Origin: Euglena gracilis
Lineage: Eukaryota; Euglenida; Euglenophyceae; Euglenales
DNA length: 64,000 nucleotides
Direction of reading: 5' to 3'
NCBI GenBank assembly: GCA_039621445.1
Contig: CP154956.1
Location: forward strand, 92,041,934 to 92,105,933
Shown here: positions 11,066-22,500 of the stretch, in pieces
Layout: every line of letters begins with the position of its first letter
Numbering within the stretch: the stretch's first letter is position 1
Notes under the pieces: model-generated
What the model was told of the DNA's origin: nothing
Seen by the model: the letters and a program-made list of their open reading frames with translations, nothing else
The model's database searches: none
Position numbers and translations under genes: made by a program

Positions 11066-11146
11066 AAAAAAAAAAAAATAAAAAACAAAAAAAAAAAAAA
11101 AAAAAAAAAAACAAAAAAAAACAAAAAAAAACAAAAAAAAAAAATA
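11066..11146 (+). repeat. A-rich tract
   Basis: About 80 bases of A interrupted by single C or T. It could be a retroposon tail, but no element is recognised upstream. Confidence 0.7.
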
Positions 11147-11835
11147 TTCAAAAACATTTTCTTCCAAAATCTTTGTCCAAAATGAAGAATCATTCCAAGT
11201 TGAAATCATTTCCCAGCAGAACTCAAATGAAGAATCACAAAAAAATCGAAAGAAGCCCATTGGAGGAATGGCCAGAACACATTGAATCTTCCATTCCAAG
11301 TAAACTCGAGAAAAAGACTAAATTCAGGGGGGAAAACTGTGTTCCCAGGTGAAAAAAAACCCCCAAATAATGCCCAAAAGTTTGCATGCCCAAATAATTT
11401 TGCAGGGGACAAGGCCAAAAAAGATCCGTTCAAAAAAATGGGCCCCGTTTGACAAAGAAAAACCTGAAAAGTGATGCATTTGTCTGGAAATCAAGTTGTA
11501 ATACAAGAAGTCATCCAAAAGGCAGTTTTATTGTCTGATAAATAGAATCATTAATTTTTGTCAAAATCAGGAAAACTGCATTTGATGGACCGCCTTACAA
11601 TTATAAAAACAAACTCCTTTTAATAAAAAATGGTTAACTGGTCTATCAAAAGCCTTAGGATTTCATTTACCCCCGAACAACTTTGCCGGGGGTAAGAACC
11701 AAAGAGATAATTCTACTAACTTTGGCAAAACTACTTGGGGGGGGGGCGTTAACTTCACAAATACCGTTTCAGACACACAACAACACACCACACGACAAAG
11801 AAAACAAAGTTAAAAAAAAAATAGAAGGAACTGGA

Positions 11836-12343
11836 TCACCGTGAGGTACAGAACGGCTTGGTTAGGGGGGAAGCAAGGGGAGGGCAGCGACACCAGAGGC
11901 AGCATGCTAGAGCTGCCTCTGGGAGTCGGTGGAAACTTCTTTGCCTGGAAGAAAAGGCCGACTGGGCCTCAAAGATAAGCAAACTGCTCCCCTTCATCCA
12001 AACGGCCAATCCCTGCAAACTCCTCACTGGGTCCATCAACACGATCAGAACAAAGACAACAAAAAAATCTCCCGAAAGTCACCCATTTTTGGGCAAATGC
12101 CCGCCAATGACCAGGCAGGCGCAATCCCCTGGTGGAAGGGTGCTTGCCTGGGCACCCCATGGCACTCCAAGACCTCCCCCCAGGTGGTCAAATTCAGCAT
12201 GAACCGGACTCCTTTTGGATAGGAATCCTTGTGAACACAGAATGTGTGGTCCAGCCATTTGGAAGGTTTGATCCGAGGCAATGTGGTTGACCTTATGACA
12301 TAGAACACTTACCATAAATTCCTTTGGTTTCATTGAAATGATG
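11836..12343 (-). CDS. Exon-like cluster of an unidentified gene (possible doublecortin-like fragment)
   Basis: Three pieces on the minus strand look like exons. 12343-12313 follows ...ccttctgcag, contains ATG and MKPKEFM, and ends at a strong gtaagt donor. A second starts after ...gttcacaag at 12227 and reads DSYPKGVRFMLNLTTWGEVL. A third, in 12042-11836, reads MDPVRSLQGLAVWMKGSSLL in one frame. The second and third could join through CAG/CTG nonconventional borders (gcccag... and ...ctgatcgt). The pattern N/D...KGVRF.LN...TW..VL then a V-x-S-L piece recalls a doublecortin domain, but the usual ~20 residues between the halves are missing. Gene identity, and even its reality, are unproven. 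Confidence 0.3.
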
Positions 12344-13680
12344 CTGCAGAAGGGGATGTCTGTGTGATTTGTTGGGGTTTGTCAGGTTTGGTCGCTGGAG
12401 GTTTTTGCCCCGATCAGAGGCATCACAAGAAGGTGCCAGGTGGCCATGTGCCCCCCCACAGATTTACTTGGTGACCCCCAGGGTCACCAAGGGACCCAAA
12501 CCCACTATGACTCCCTCCCCAAGGTCCACCACCAACAACTAGCCTCTGAAAACCTCTTGATCGAAATTCCACTCCAGCATTCGGCTGGGTTAGACAAACC
12601 ACCCAACCAGGGTTTTTTTTTAAGACCGGGGGGCGGGAGGGGGTCGGCACCCACCCACCCACCCCCTGGGGTGCCCCCTGTGGGAGGGGGGGGGGTCCCG
12701 GGGGACCCACCCACCTTTAGCCGAAAATGCTGAAAATAGCACCTTTTTCAAAATTTTCGGCACCTTCGGCGCCGAAAAAGATATACCCACCAGCCCCTAC
12801 CACCCCCCCGGGGGGGAGGGGGGTCCAAGGGACCCACCCACCCTACCCCCCCCGGGGGGGAGGGGGTCCAAGACTAAAAAAACCCTTGCACCTAACCGTC
12901 CGGGGGGGGGTGTCCAGCAGCTCCAATTCACCCACCCACTCTCGAAACCCTAACCACCCACTCCTCCGCACCTTGGGTTGGTCCACCCCAGGTTTAATGA
13001 AAACATGTGCCCTCCTCGAAAGTTGCACATGGCAACTGGGTGTGGGTGCCTTGGTCAGGCACTCCCGACACCATCGCGAGGCGTGGCCAACCCCCAGTTC
13101 AAAATGTGGTCCCACTTTGAATGGGGTCAGCTGTGATCATTCCAGACCTCAGGTTTTCTCAAGTGCCTCCATATTTTTTTTGGAGAACGGGAAATACAGT
13201 TCAAGGAAGCCCATTGTCCTCTTCAAAAAAAAAGCAGAATCCATTCTTCAACAGGTTGCTCACCCAAACAGGCAAAGAATGGCCAAAACCATGCAACGTG
13301 TGCGGTCCGTTCGGTGAGAAATGCCACCAGTGGACCTGCAGGGCTTTGCCAGAAGTCCCGGAGGCCGATGGTGGCTCCTCCCCAGGGAGCCACTCTAGGG
13401 AGGTAGGGGGAGGGTCGACTCCCCGCCTCCCACTAACCCCCCCAAATGACACCCCCCCCCCCGGAGTGTTATTTGGGCACCCGATCTGGGGGCCCCAGGC
13501 AAAGCACCTATAGCCAAGTCCCAAAAAAATTTTTTTTTCCCCATTTTAGCCATGTTTATTTGGGCCATTTTTAGCCATATTAGGCCAAACAATTAAAAAA
13601 AACCATAATACAAAAAAAAAAAAACAAAAAAAAAGAAAAAAAAAATGCAATTCAAAAAAAAACTAAAAAAAAAATACACC
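12344..13680. other. G/C-run-rich intergenic stretch
   Basis: Dominated by alternating G- and C-homopolymers, with a GGCACCTTCGGCGCCGAAAA core at about 12760 that suggests foldback elements (12600-12930), then an A-rich stretch at 13590-13680. No gene recognised. Confidence 0.5.
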
Positions 13681-14880
13681 TTCCCCACCAAACCAACATT
13701 CCCCCACCACATACCCCCAAACCCACTCCCCCTGCTTTTTCCCCCCAATGATCACGGTAGACTCGTCCTGTTTACCCCCCCCCCCAAAACAATCTTTCCT
13801 TCAAAAAAAAAAGGCCACCAATCGGGTTCCCAGCCAACATCCCCCATCCCCCACCCTCCCCTTCCACCACCCAGTGCCCCGCATCCGTTCAGGGTGCATT
13901 TGGGACGCCCGACCCCTTCACTCCAGTCCTGCACTGGTTTGGCGATAGCGTTGGAACTGGAGACTTGGGGGAAAAAATAAGATCCCCAGTCATACAACAT
14001 CGAAGTCATCCCCTGACCGGTAGTAGGTCGGGGCACTTCCCCCCCAAATCGGTTTCGCCCCGGGGGCTTCCTTCCCGGGCGCCGGAACCATGGTGCACTG
14101 ATGGCCAAATTTCCAAATCCCCCCCTATCATTCCACTGGCCCTGAGTTGCCCGCCCCCCACCGAACCCTTGTTCCATTACAGGCCACAGATCAGCCCCAT
14201 CCAGGCCATGGCCATGATACCCCCACCTACGGACCGCTCAGCGTGAGACTAAGCCCTCCTAGGTCCCTTTTAGATGGGGGCCCTCGTCAGGGGGGTACAC
14301 CACGGCCAGCCGCCCGTTCATGTCACCAAATAGGCGAAACCACAGAATCGCCCCCGGCCCAATCCTAAGTTCCAGAGGAAGCTGCCCCGTCAAGCGGGCA
14401 GGAAAGTGTACCGCTTTCCCTTCAACTCCGGAAACCCCCCACAACCTCATGGGAGGTCCCCTCTCCCACATACCCCCCCTGTGGGAACCCCGCTGAATTA
14501 CTGGAAGGGTGATTTTCGGCACACCCCCGCCCGCCCATTTCGCAATATTAAAGCTGGTCCCCCCCCCGAGGCATTACCGTGGAGACCCCGAAAATTTTCC
14601 ACCGAACCCAAATGTTTTGCCCGGCACCATTTGCACAAGTAACCCTAAACAGCGATGATTGTTCCAGATTATCAGTATGGGTGCTCCCTAGCCCCCCCCC
14701 CCCCCCCCTTCCATCTCCTAGTCGTCCAGTCCTCCTAGTTAAACGTTTCCCTGCCCCCCATACCACCCTTATTTCCCCCCGTCCCCCTACGCTTCAAGTC
14801 GGCTTACCCACTCCCGCCCAACATTCTCCTGCCCAATTCGCTTGTTTTTGTAAGTAGGCCATGGTATAGTTGCGGGGGTT
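13681..14880. other. Compositionally distinct C-rich segment with several open frames
   Basis: This 1.2-kb block starts after the A-rich run at 13590-13680. It has balanced, coding-like codon texture on the minus strand, with frames of 72-141 codons at 14766-14548, 14522-14259 and 14177-13752. None resembles a family I know. The frames could be one decayed ORF read from 14.8 to 13.75 kb. It could equally be a pyrimidine-rich repeat. Confidence 0.3.
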
Positions 14881-15450
14881 CTGGAAATCATAATTTTGAG
14901 TCATTTTTGTCCCAAAAACTGTATCATAATGTGTGCAAACCTTCTCTTATTCAGGAAGAAGAAATGCACATCTAAAAAAGCATGCAAAATTCATGAACAC
15001 TGGATCAAAACCATGGGAAGCTCAACAAATCTTAATTCATGCCCACAGAGGAAGTCTGAACAAAGAATTTATCAGTTTACGGCAAAAAAAATTTCAGAAA
15101 AAATGTTGGACAAATGTTAAATTTTTTATTTGCACCACCAAAGAAGCTCCGTTTTTTTGCATTTTGTGAAATCATTTTGCGGGATATCGTAAGAGTAATC
15201 TTTTTTGAAAGATGATGCTGTTGCCTGGTGAAATTCAGTTTGATTTTGGCAGTGTTTCAGCCATTTGGGCCTTTTTTTGGCATGAGAGAGGATGACAGAG
15301 ATCAAAGGGCAAAGCTGAGAGCAATTCCTCTTCTCCGTGTTTATTTCCCCCTTGGGGGAAACTTAACACTAAAAAGAAAACCCTCTGAACACGTTCATAA
15401 ATACGAGAGAGCCGCATTCATAATTGTTTGTGGTTGTTTGGGTCATTTGA
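14881..15450. other. Intergenic, no gene recognised
   Basis: An open frame at 14933-15169 has Lys- and Cys/His-rich content but no recognisable zinc-finger spacing. Nothing else is seen. Confidence 0.4.
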
Positions 15451-15895
15451 TCATTATCATTATCATTATCACTATCATCATCATCATCATCATCATTATT
15501 CTTCATATTATTAGTATTAATATTAATATTGTTTTAGTATTAGTATTAGTATTAGCATTAGTATTAGTATTAGTATTAGTATTAATATTAGTATTAGTAT
15601 TAGTATTAGTATTAGTATTTAGTATTAGTATTAGTATTAGTGTTAGTATTAGTGTTAGTATCAGTATCAGTATCAGTATTAGTATTAGTATTAGTGTTAA
15701 TATTAATATTAGTATTAGTATTAGTGTTAGTATTAGTATCGGTATCAGTATCGGTATCAATATCAGTATTAGCATTAATATTAGTATTAATATTAATATT
15801 AGTATGAATGGTGATGATGATGATGACGATGACAATGATGGTGGTGGTGATGATGATGATGATTATCATTATTTGATTTGATTTATCATTACTAA
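15451..15895 (+). repeat. Long microsatellite, (ATTATC)n then (TTAGTA)n
   Basis: Hexanucleotide and trinucleotide repeats: TCATTA/TCATCA words at 15451-15500, then ATTAGT units to about 15800 with TATC/TATT variants, then GATGATGAT to 15870. Open frames across it are repeat artefacts. Confidence 0.95.
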
Positions 15896-16450
15896 ACTGA
15901 TACCATTATTAGTTGGGATGCAAAATGGGCCTTGTGGGGCTGTGCTCCTCCACCAAATCCACCGTTCGCCGTCCACATTAACAAAAGACACCAAAAATCA
16001 TTACCTGAATGGCTTCAGTTGTTCACAAAAAAAATTGTTGTGCAACAGAATTTTTCCCATTTTAGGCCATTTTAGGCCATTTTAGGCCATTTTAGCTATA
16101 GGTGCTTGGCCCCAGGGAGGGTGTTATTTGGGCGGGGTGCTATTATTACATTGAAAACCAAAGGGAAACAGGGGGGGGTGTTACTTGGGCGCTTCAAATC
16201 GGCCCCCGAGGGGGGGGGTGTTAATTGGGGGTGTTATTTGGGGGGGGGTGCTATTTGGGGGGGGGGGTTACTCAAGGAAAAACTCCTTCGGCGTTTTGGG
16301 TGCAGGAAAATTTTAGTGCAGCAGGAAAATCTTACCTAAAAACTTAGGCCCCCGGAATGGTCGGTACCCCCCCACCAGGATGGGGGTGGAGGGGGTGGCT
16401 GCCACCCCAACAAGCACTGCTCCTCCCAAAACAAGCCCTGGGCGGGGGAC

Positions 16451-16528
16451 TCACAGAAGGATTCCCTTCTGCCCGCTCTTCGCCTTCAACTCCTTGAGAC
16501 GCGCCAGGATCCGCTTGTAATACTCGTT
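16451..16528 (-). CDS. HCF244: HCF244 last exon (stop codon)
   Basis: Encodes NEYYKRILARLKELKAKSGQ then KGILL and TGA. It follows CGCTGGTTTT (CTG at -8 to -6), which pairs with CCAGCG of the intron start. The join TLESYL-NEYYKRIL matches the family without a gap, and this fixes the unusual border. Confidence 0.93.
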   Translation of the reverse strand, partial: NEYYKRILARLKELKAKSGQKGILL

Positions 16529-19500
16529 AAAACCAGCGCTGTTTCCTTTTTTTTGACACCCTTGGTCTTGTGGGGGGGTGCACATCAAAATATGCGACCA
16601 GGCAAGGACAGCCATCCCCGGTTTTTGGTCTCCGGTGGGGTCCGGTGGGATCCGGTGGGACCTGGTGGGATCCGGTGGGACCCGGTGGGATCCGGTGGGA
16701 TCTGGTGGGTTGCCTTGGGGGGGGGGACCGGGGCATGCTTGTGCTTACCGACCGGGGGGGGAGGGGGGGGGTGGGTGCTATAGGGTGCCTGCCCCTAGCA
16801 GGCACACCCCCCCCCGGGGGGGGATAGGGGTCCGGGCCGGACCCAGAAAATTTTCATTGAAAATGGCCTTTTCCGGGCCCTCGGCGCCTTCGGCGCCGGG
16901 GTCGGAGGGGGGTGCCTGCTAGGGGCAGGCACCCCCCAAAACCCTACCCCCCCCCTCCGGGGGGGGGGGGCGGATCGGGTGCTATGGGGTGCCTGCCCCT
17001 AGCACCCACCCCCCCCCCCCTGGGGTAGGCACCCGACTAAGCGCAAGCCTGGACCGGGGAAAAAAACAAATGCAACAAGGTCAGGCTCTTGGCCTCTTTT
17101 TTGTGTCCCATATGAGTCACCTTTTTTTGGCTCTGTTTAATGGGCCCAGCCAGGTGCTCAGGATCTTTTGCCCCGTCACCACATGGGATCACCACATGAT
17201 GTGATGTACTCATTGCTCACCCTGGGGTCGTCGGTTTCATGCACCCCAATGGCCACCAAATATTTGTCATCGCCAATCATGTCCTGCAACTTTTTTTGAC
17301 CCAAAAGAAAGGGTTGTAAAAAAAAGGCAACTCTTGCATTCTTGTGCATCCCTCTTTGGGGATGCTGCCGCACCGCGCACACCGCGTGGCACCGCATGAC
17401 AGGAAGCAGGTACAACCTAAAATGACTGAATGAGAGAAAAACGCCCGCAAAAGCGCGCATCGATAATCAAATTGCAATAAAAAGGCATTTTGAGTGAATT
17501 TCGTCAATTTTGGGTGTTTTTGACCCAAATCACCTGGTTTAGCCACCAGATCATACCCAAACTGTCCCAATGGTCACCAAATCTGTGCAAGTGGCCACAA
17601 AATGGCCAAAAGTGGCCAAAAGGGGCAAAAAGTGGATAAAAGCAGTCAGAAGTGGCCTAAAATGGGACACAAATGTGCAAAAATAGCCATAAGCAGCCAA
17701 AAGTTGGTGTAAATAAAGTAAAAATGCATTCAAACAGCCAAAAATGGTCTAAATTGCCAAATGCAGCCCAAAATGGCCAAAAATGGACAAAAAGTGGTCC
17801 AGAATGGCAAAAAAAAATGGCCAAAAGGCCAAAAGCTGCTGATTTGCAGGAAACCAGACAAAAAAAGAATGTAAATCGATTACAGATGGGGTACTGGTGG
17901 AAATTTGTGAAAATTGCACATTCGGAAATGATTCTCCTCACGCGGGCCATGAATCCAAGAAGAAAAATCTGTACATGGAAAAAAAAATCGCCGGTGGGAT
18001 CCGGTGGGATCCGGTGGGATCCGGTGGGAACCCACTAATCAAATGGTCAAAAAATCCCCGGTGGGATCCGGTGGGATCTGGTGGGATCCGGTGGCTGTCC
18101 TTGCCTGTATGCGACGCACAAGGATGCAGAGAAACTCAAAGGATGCAAATTCAACCTGATTTTTGGGGTCAGAGTGTGACAAATGGTTAAGAATCCACAC
18201 ATAATTTCTGCAACATTATGCTCAATATAAAATTGCCAAAAATTACCAAAAAGGTTGCTATTCGGTTAAAAATGCGAAACGTGTCCCAATTGAATCATTT
18301 CCTGGGAAAAATTCAAAAGACATTACAAAACACACAAAAAAAACACAGGTTTTGTTTTTAAAAAACAACAACAACAAAAACACAAAATAATTGCGCCCAC
18401 CCCCTGCCTTGGCCTGCAAATGGGTCCGCGGTTCGTACAAAGGGGGGACCCAACTTTGGCAAGCAAAAAAAAAAGCAAACGTGGCATTATAACCTCCCAC
18501 CAGGGCTGGATCCCCTTCCAGGGGTCGAATATCAAAAAAAAATCGCTGGGTGAGGTAAGACTCCAGGGTTTGCGTATCATTGGGGTCCATACCATACCAT
18601 TGCCTGACACACACACACACAAACGCGCGCGCGCGCACATTGACAGACACACACACACACATGCACACTCAGATACCCAGATGCACACATGGGCACCAGG
18701 CTTCTCTTTACCAACCCCAGGGGAGGGGGGGGTGCCTTGTCCTGTGGGGCGCCTGCCCATAGCCCCCCCCTCGGAGACCTGGTGCCTGCCGGCCAAGCCC
18801 TGAAAATAGCCATTTGCAGGCACCTGGTGTTTTTCGGCGCTGGGTTGTGCCATAGAACTGCCCACACCAACCAAGGGAGGTCGAAAGTGCCCTGCCCTCG
18901 GCCTGCCCATAGTACCCCCCCTGGGGTGCAAACTTAAAGGGCACGCGCATACCATGCACATGTATATGTACACATGTCAGGCAAAGGTATGGCCCAGGCC
19001 CAGCATCCGGTATGTCTCAAGCAGCAGGGACTGTGAATCATCCTGGGGAAAGCTCACCTACACCTCGTTCCCAAGGAAATTAAGAATATTTGTTTATAAT
19101 AATAATTTTTTAATTTAATAATTTATAAGAATAATTGTTTAATTTAATAATTTATAATAATAATTTCAGAATTTTAAGATTTTATAATAATAATTTAAGA
19201 TTTTTTTGCGTGCAATGATGTGCACCTTGTTTTTTCATCGCCATTGAGTGATTGTGCACAGACCCAACAACACTTCCAAAATTTTTCACAAACTTGTGAA
19301 AAGAGAAAAAAATAATGATTGAAATGCGTGAGAAAAGGCAAGGAGTTCATCCGTCATCCCCTTGAAAACTGCACTCATTCAAGGCCCCAAACCCCTGACT
19401 CCGGGACCACTGTCCCTCAGCACGCCCAACAGCAGCCCCAGCTGGCCTCGTCCATTGGCGCACTGAACTCCTTGTTGTTGCTCAGGAGCTCGGAAAACGC

Positions 19501-22500
19501 CAGGCGGTCCGACACCTCCTTCGTCCAGGAGAACAGGCTGGTGACGTTGCGCAACGCTCCGAGCACCCCCACCGGCACATCCTTTACCTTGGCCTCCATC
19601 CTGGGGAAGGGAGGCGGGCACAAGCCTCTTTTGAGGACCACCCACCCAGCCTGTGGGGACCTCCCCCTCAAATCGGCCGCCCAAAAGCATTTCCCAAAAA
19701 AAATTGGCACTTTGCGCCGAAAACCCCTGTGGGTGAGGGCTGGACCCGATCCACCCACCCAGCAACCCCTCCCCCAGGGGGGCATTCCAAGTTGAAAAGA
19801 AGCCTGGGGGATGCCTTGCGTCATGTGGTACCTGCCCATGGCAAGGCATGCCCCTGTATTTGGGTCCTGGCCAGAGGTTTTTATTAGGACCCGGTCCAGA
19901 CCTACCAGGGATGGATAGAAGCCTTGGGTGGTTGGACCCCCCCTCCCTCCTGAAGGGGGCCGGGAAAATTTTCGTGTGGACTGGCATAGGCCCGGATACC
20001 AGGCCAAAATTGGTCAAAAATCCATTAATTTTCTATGAAAATAAATCGAAAAATACTCATTTCCCCCCTTTTGCACATTTTTTTTTGTGGAACACACCAA
20101 AACATTTAAAAATGGGCAATGTGCTCAAAAGCCAGGAAAAAAGGGCATTTTTGCTCATTTTCCAGCGCTGTGCGCTGGAAGAAAATTTTTGGCATTTTTG
20201 GGAACCTGCTGAGGAGGGGTGGGGTGGGTGGTCTGGACCACCCCCAACATCTGGGGACCCCCTACCACCCTACCACCCACCTCAAAACCAAAAGGCTTCC
20301 CATCTATCCCTGGGAACTACCCACCCACCCCTGGGGGGGGGGCAGGGGGCCACTTTTGGGGGTCAATTTTGGGGTCCAAAAAATATTTTTTTCGCGCTTC
20401 ACGCCGAAAATCAAACAAAATGCCACCCCCCACCTGCTTTAACATCAGCCCTGCCGAAGGCACCGTGGCCACAAAAATGGACATTTTCAAGAAATAATTG
20501 GTTAGGTCAGCCTGGGACAGGACCAAAGATTTTTTTTTAATATTCATGACCCCGGAGGGGGGGAAGGGGGGGTGGGGGGGTGGGTCGCGGCCGAGCCCCT
20601 CCCCTGGGGGGGGGTACCCCCGCCGGAGATGGGGCATGGAACCCCACCTCCGGTGAAAGAGGGGGTGGGGGTTCATAAACAGAAACACTCGAAGGCGCTT
20701 GAAATCGCCAAAAGTGAACCATTTTCGGCCAGGTGCAAGGTGCCGAAAATTCCACCCCAAACGACCAAAAAATGCAACTTTGGGCAGCATTTTGTCTATT
20801 GCCAAAATTTTCAGTGTGAAATGCCTGCAAGGAAAAAAATAATATTTTTTGAAGCCCTCCTATTCTTTTGGCCAAAATACCTCAAAATACCTTCAAAAGC
20901 CTTAAAATTTTTTGCCAGAATTCTGCCAAAATTGGAAAAAAAATTCTGCCACAATTTAAATGCAAAAGAACGCGAAACTCTGCCAGAATGAATGAATAAA
21001 ACTCATTCTGGCAGAATATTCTCCAACATAAAATAGCAAAATCTGGACAAAAACCAAGCCAACTCCAGGGCAGAGGTTTTTTCAGGACCCAGGGGTACGG
21101 ACCCACCCATCACCCACCCCTGAGCCCGCCGGGGGGGGGGGGTCATTTTTTGGGTCCAAAAAAAAATTGGTGCTTCGCACCGAAAATAGAAAACCCGCCT
21201 CCGGTGGGGTGCCCACTCGGAAAGACCCCCACCCCCTCTGGTCACCAAACTTTAAAAAAAGATACCTGCTCTGGGGAAAAAAATGATTTCTGGCATCATT
21301 GGAACGTAGATTATCATCAAAATATGTTTTTTTCCTGTTGTTTTTGTTTATGTTTTGCTTTTCAACCTCGTTCGTCGTTCGATGCTCGGACTGCCTTTGG
21401 AAAATAGTAAATTAAAAAAAACCCTTTGAGATGTGAAGGTTTAAAAAACTGATAAAATGCTATAAAAAGCTGAGCCTTGAAACTTTTGGAGTGACTGGCT
21501 GGTTTCCCAAACTAAAATGAGTGGCTGATGTTTTTTGATGATTTTTTGATGATTTTGATTATTTTGAAAGAGTGGAGTGGAGTGACTCCCTGTGGTTCGT
21601 AGAACATTACAGGGGGTGGCATTTTCATCCCCCCTCCCAGGTTTTGGGGTGGGTTGTACACCCCCAGCCAGGGTTCGATATGAGGGTGTAAATTTTTGGT
21701 GAGAGGTATCCAGGTCTGCATCATCCCCCCTCTGATGGTGTGCAACCCCCTGTGACCCAGGGGGATACTGTTTGGATTGAAAATTGGCTAGAGTTTGAGA
21801 CACACCACTGATAACCGTTTTGTTGAGGGGCGACACCCACAATAAATGACAGACTGGGGTGTACATAATTTGTATAATAGGTATGTAAATACATCTATAA
21901 TATATATAATTTCCAATACTAATAAGGTTAATAGGTATAATAAGTTAATAATTAATAATAAGTTAATAGGTATAATAATACACAGAGCGGGGATGCCGGA
22001 CGCACCCGCCAAGCTTCTCACACAATGCGATCACCTCCTTCACGGAGTATGCCTTGGGGCCGGCCAGCGTCAGTGTCTTGCCGATTGTCGAGTCGTGCTG
22101 CAGGCAAGCAATGGTCATCCGTGCAGCGTCCTGGGTGCTGCCTTTGGGCTGCTGCTTCGCTTGAAAATGAGTGATGTTGGAGATGGGGTGCCCGGGGGGG
22201 GGGGGCAGGGGATTAAATGAAGGTTGCTTTGTACAGGGGGGGTTAGCCCCCCCTGTGGGAGGGGAGTCTAGACCCTTCCTTCCCCCTTCGCACTGGGGGG
22301 GGGTCCGGACCCCCCTGGGAACCCAAAAATTTTTTCTCCTGCGCAAAGCACAGGATAAAATCAATTTTTTCGTGTATGTTTTAGCTGATTTTTCAAAGAA
22401 ACACGCGAAAACATGATTTTTGGGCATTTTTTTTTTCAAATCCAAAAAAAATTCCAGCGCTTTGGGCAGATTTTTTCCCCCACAAGGCGGCCCTGACCCT

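Larger units (their letters stand above)
9301..11835. other. Intergenic region, no gene recognised
   Basis: Rich in words such as CCAAAATGGCC and ACCCAAAAAT and in G/C runs. Open frames are short and unrelated to known proteins. Contains the GGTCGGCCCT repeats and an A-rich tract listed separately. Confidence 0.6.
16529..18551 (-). other. HCF244 intron 10 (nonconventional, CAG/CTG)
   Basis: Starts ACCCAGCG and ends CGCTGGTTTT, so about six base pairs can join the ends with no GT-AG. It contains an hAT-like MITE, two GATCCGGTGG arrays, an exon-like cassette at 17221-17283 and, at its upstream end, word repeats. Confidence 0.88.

Noticed and set aside
15503-15869. Open frames of repeated Ile/Ser/Val or Asn/Thr
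   Set aside because: Pure translation of the TTAGTA microsatellite, open in several frames on both strands.
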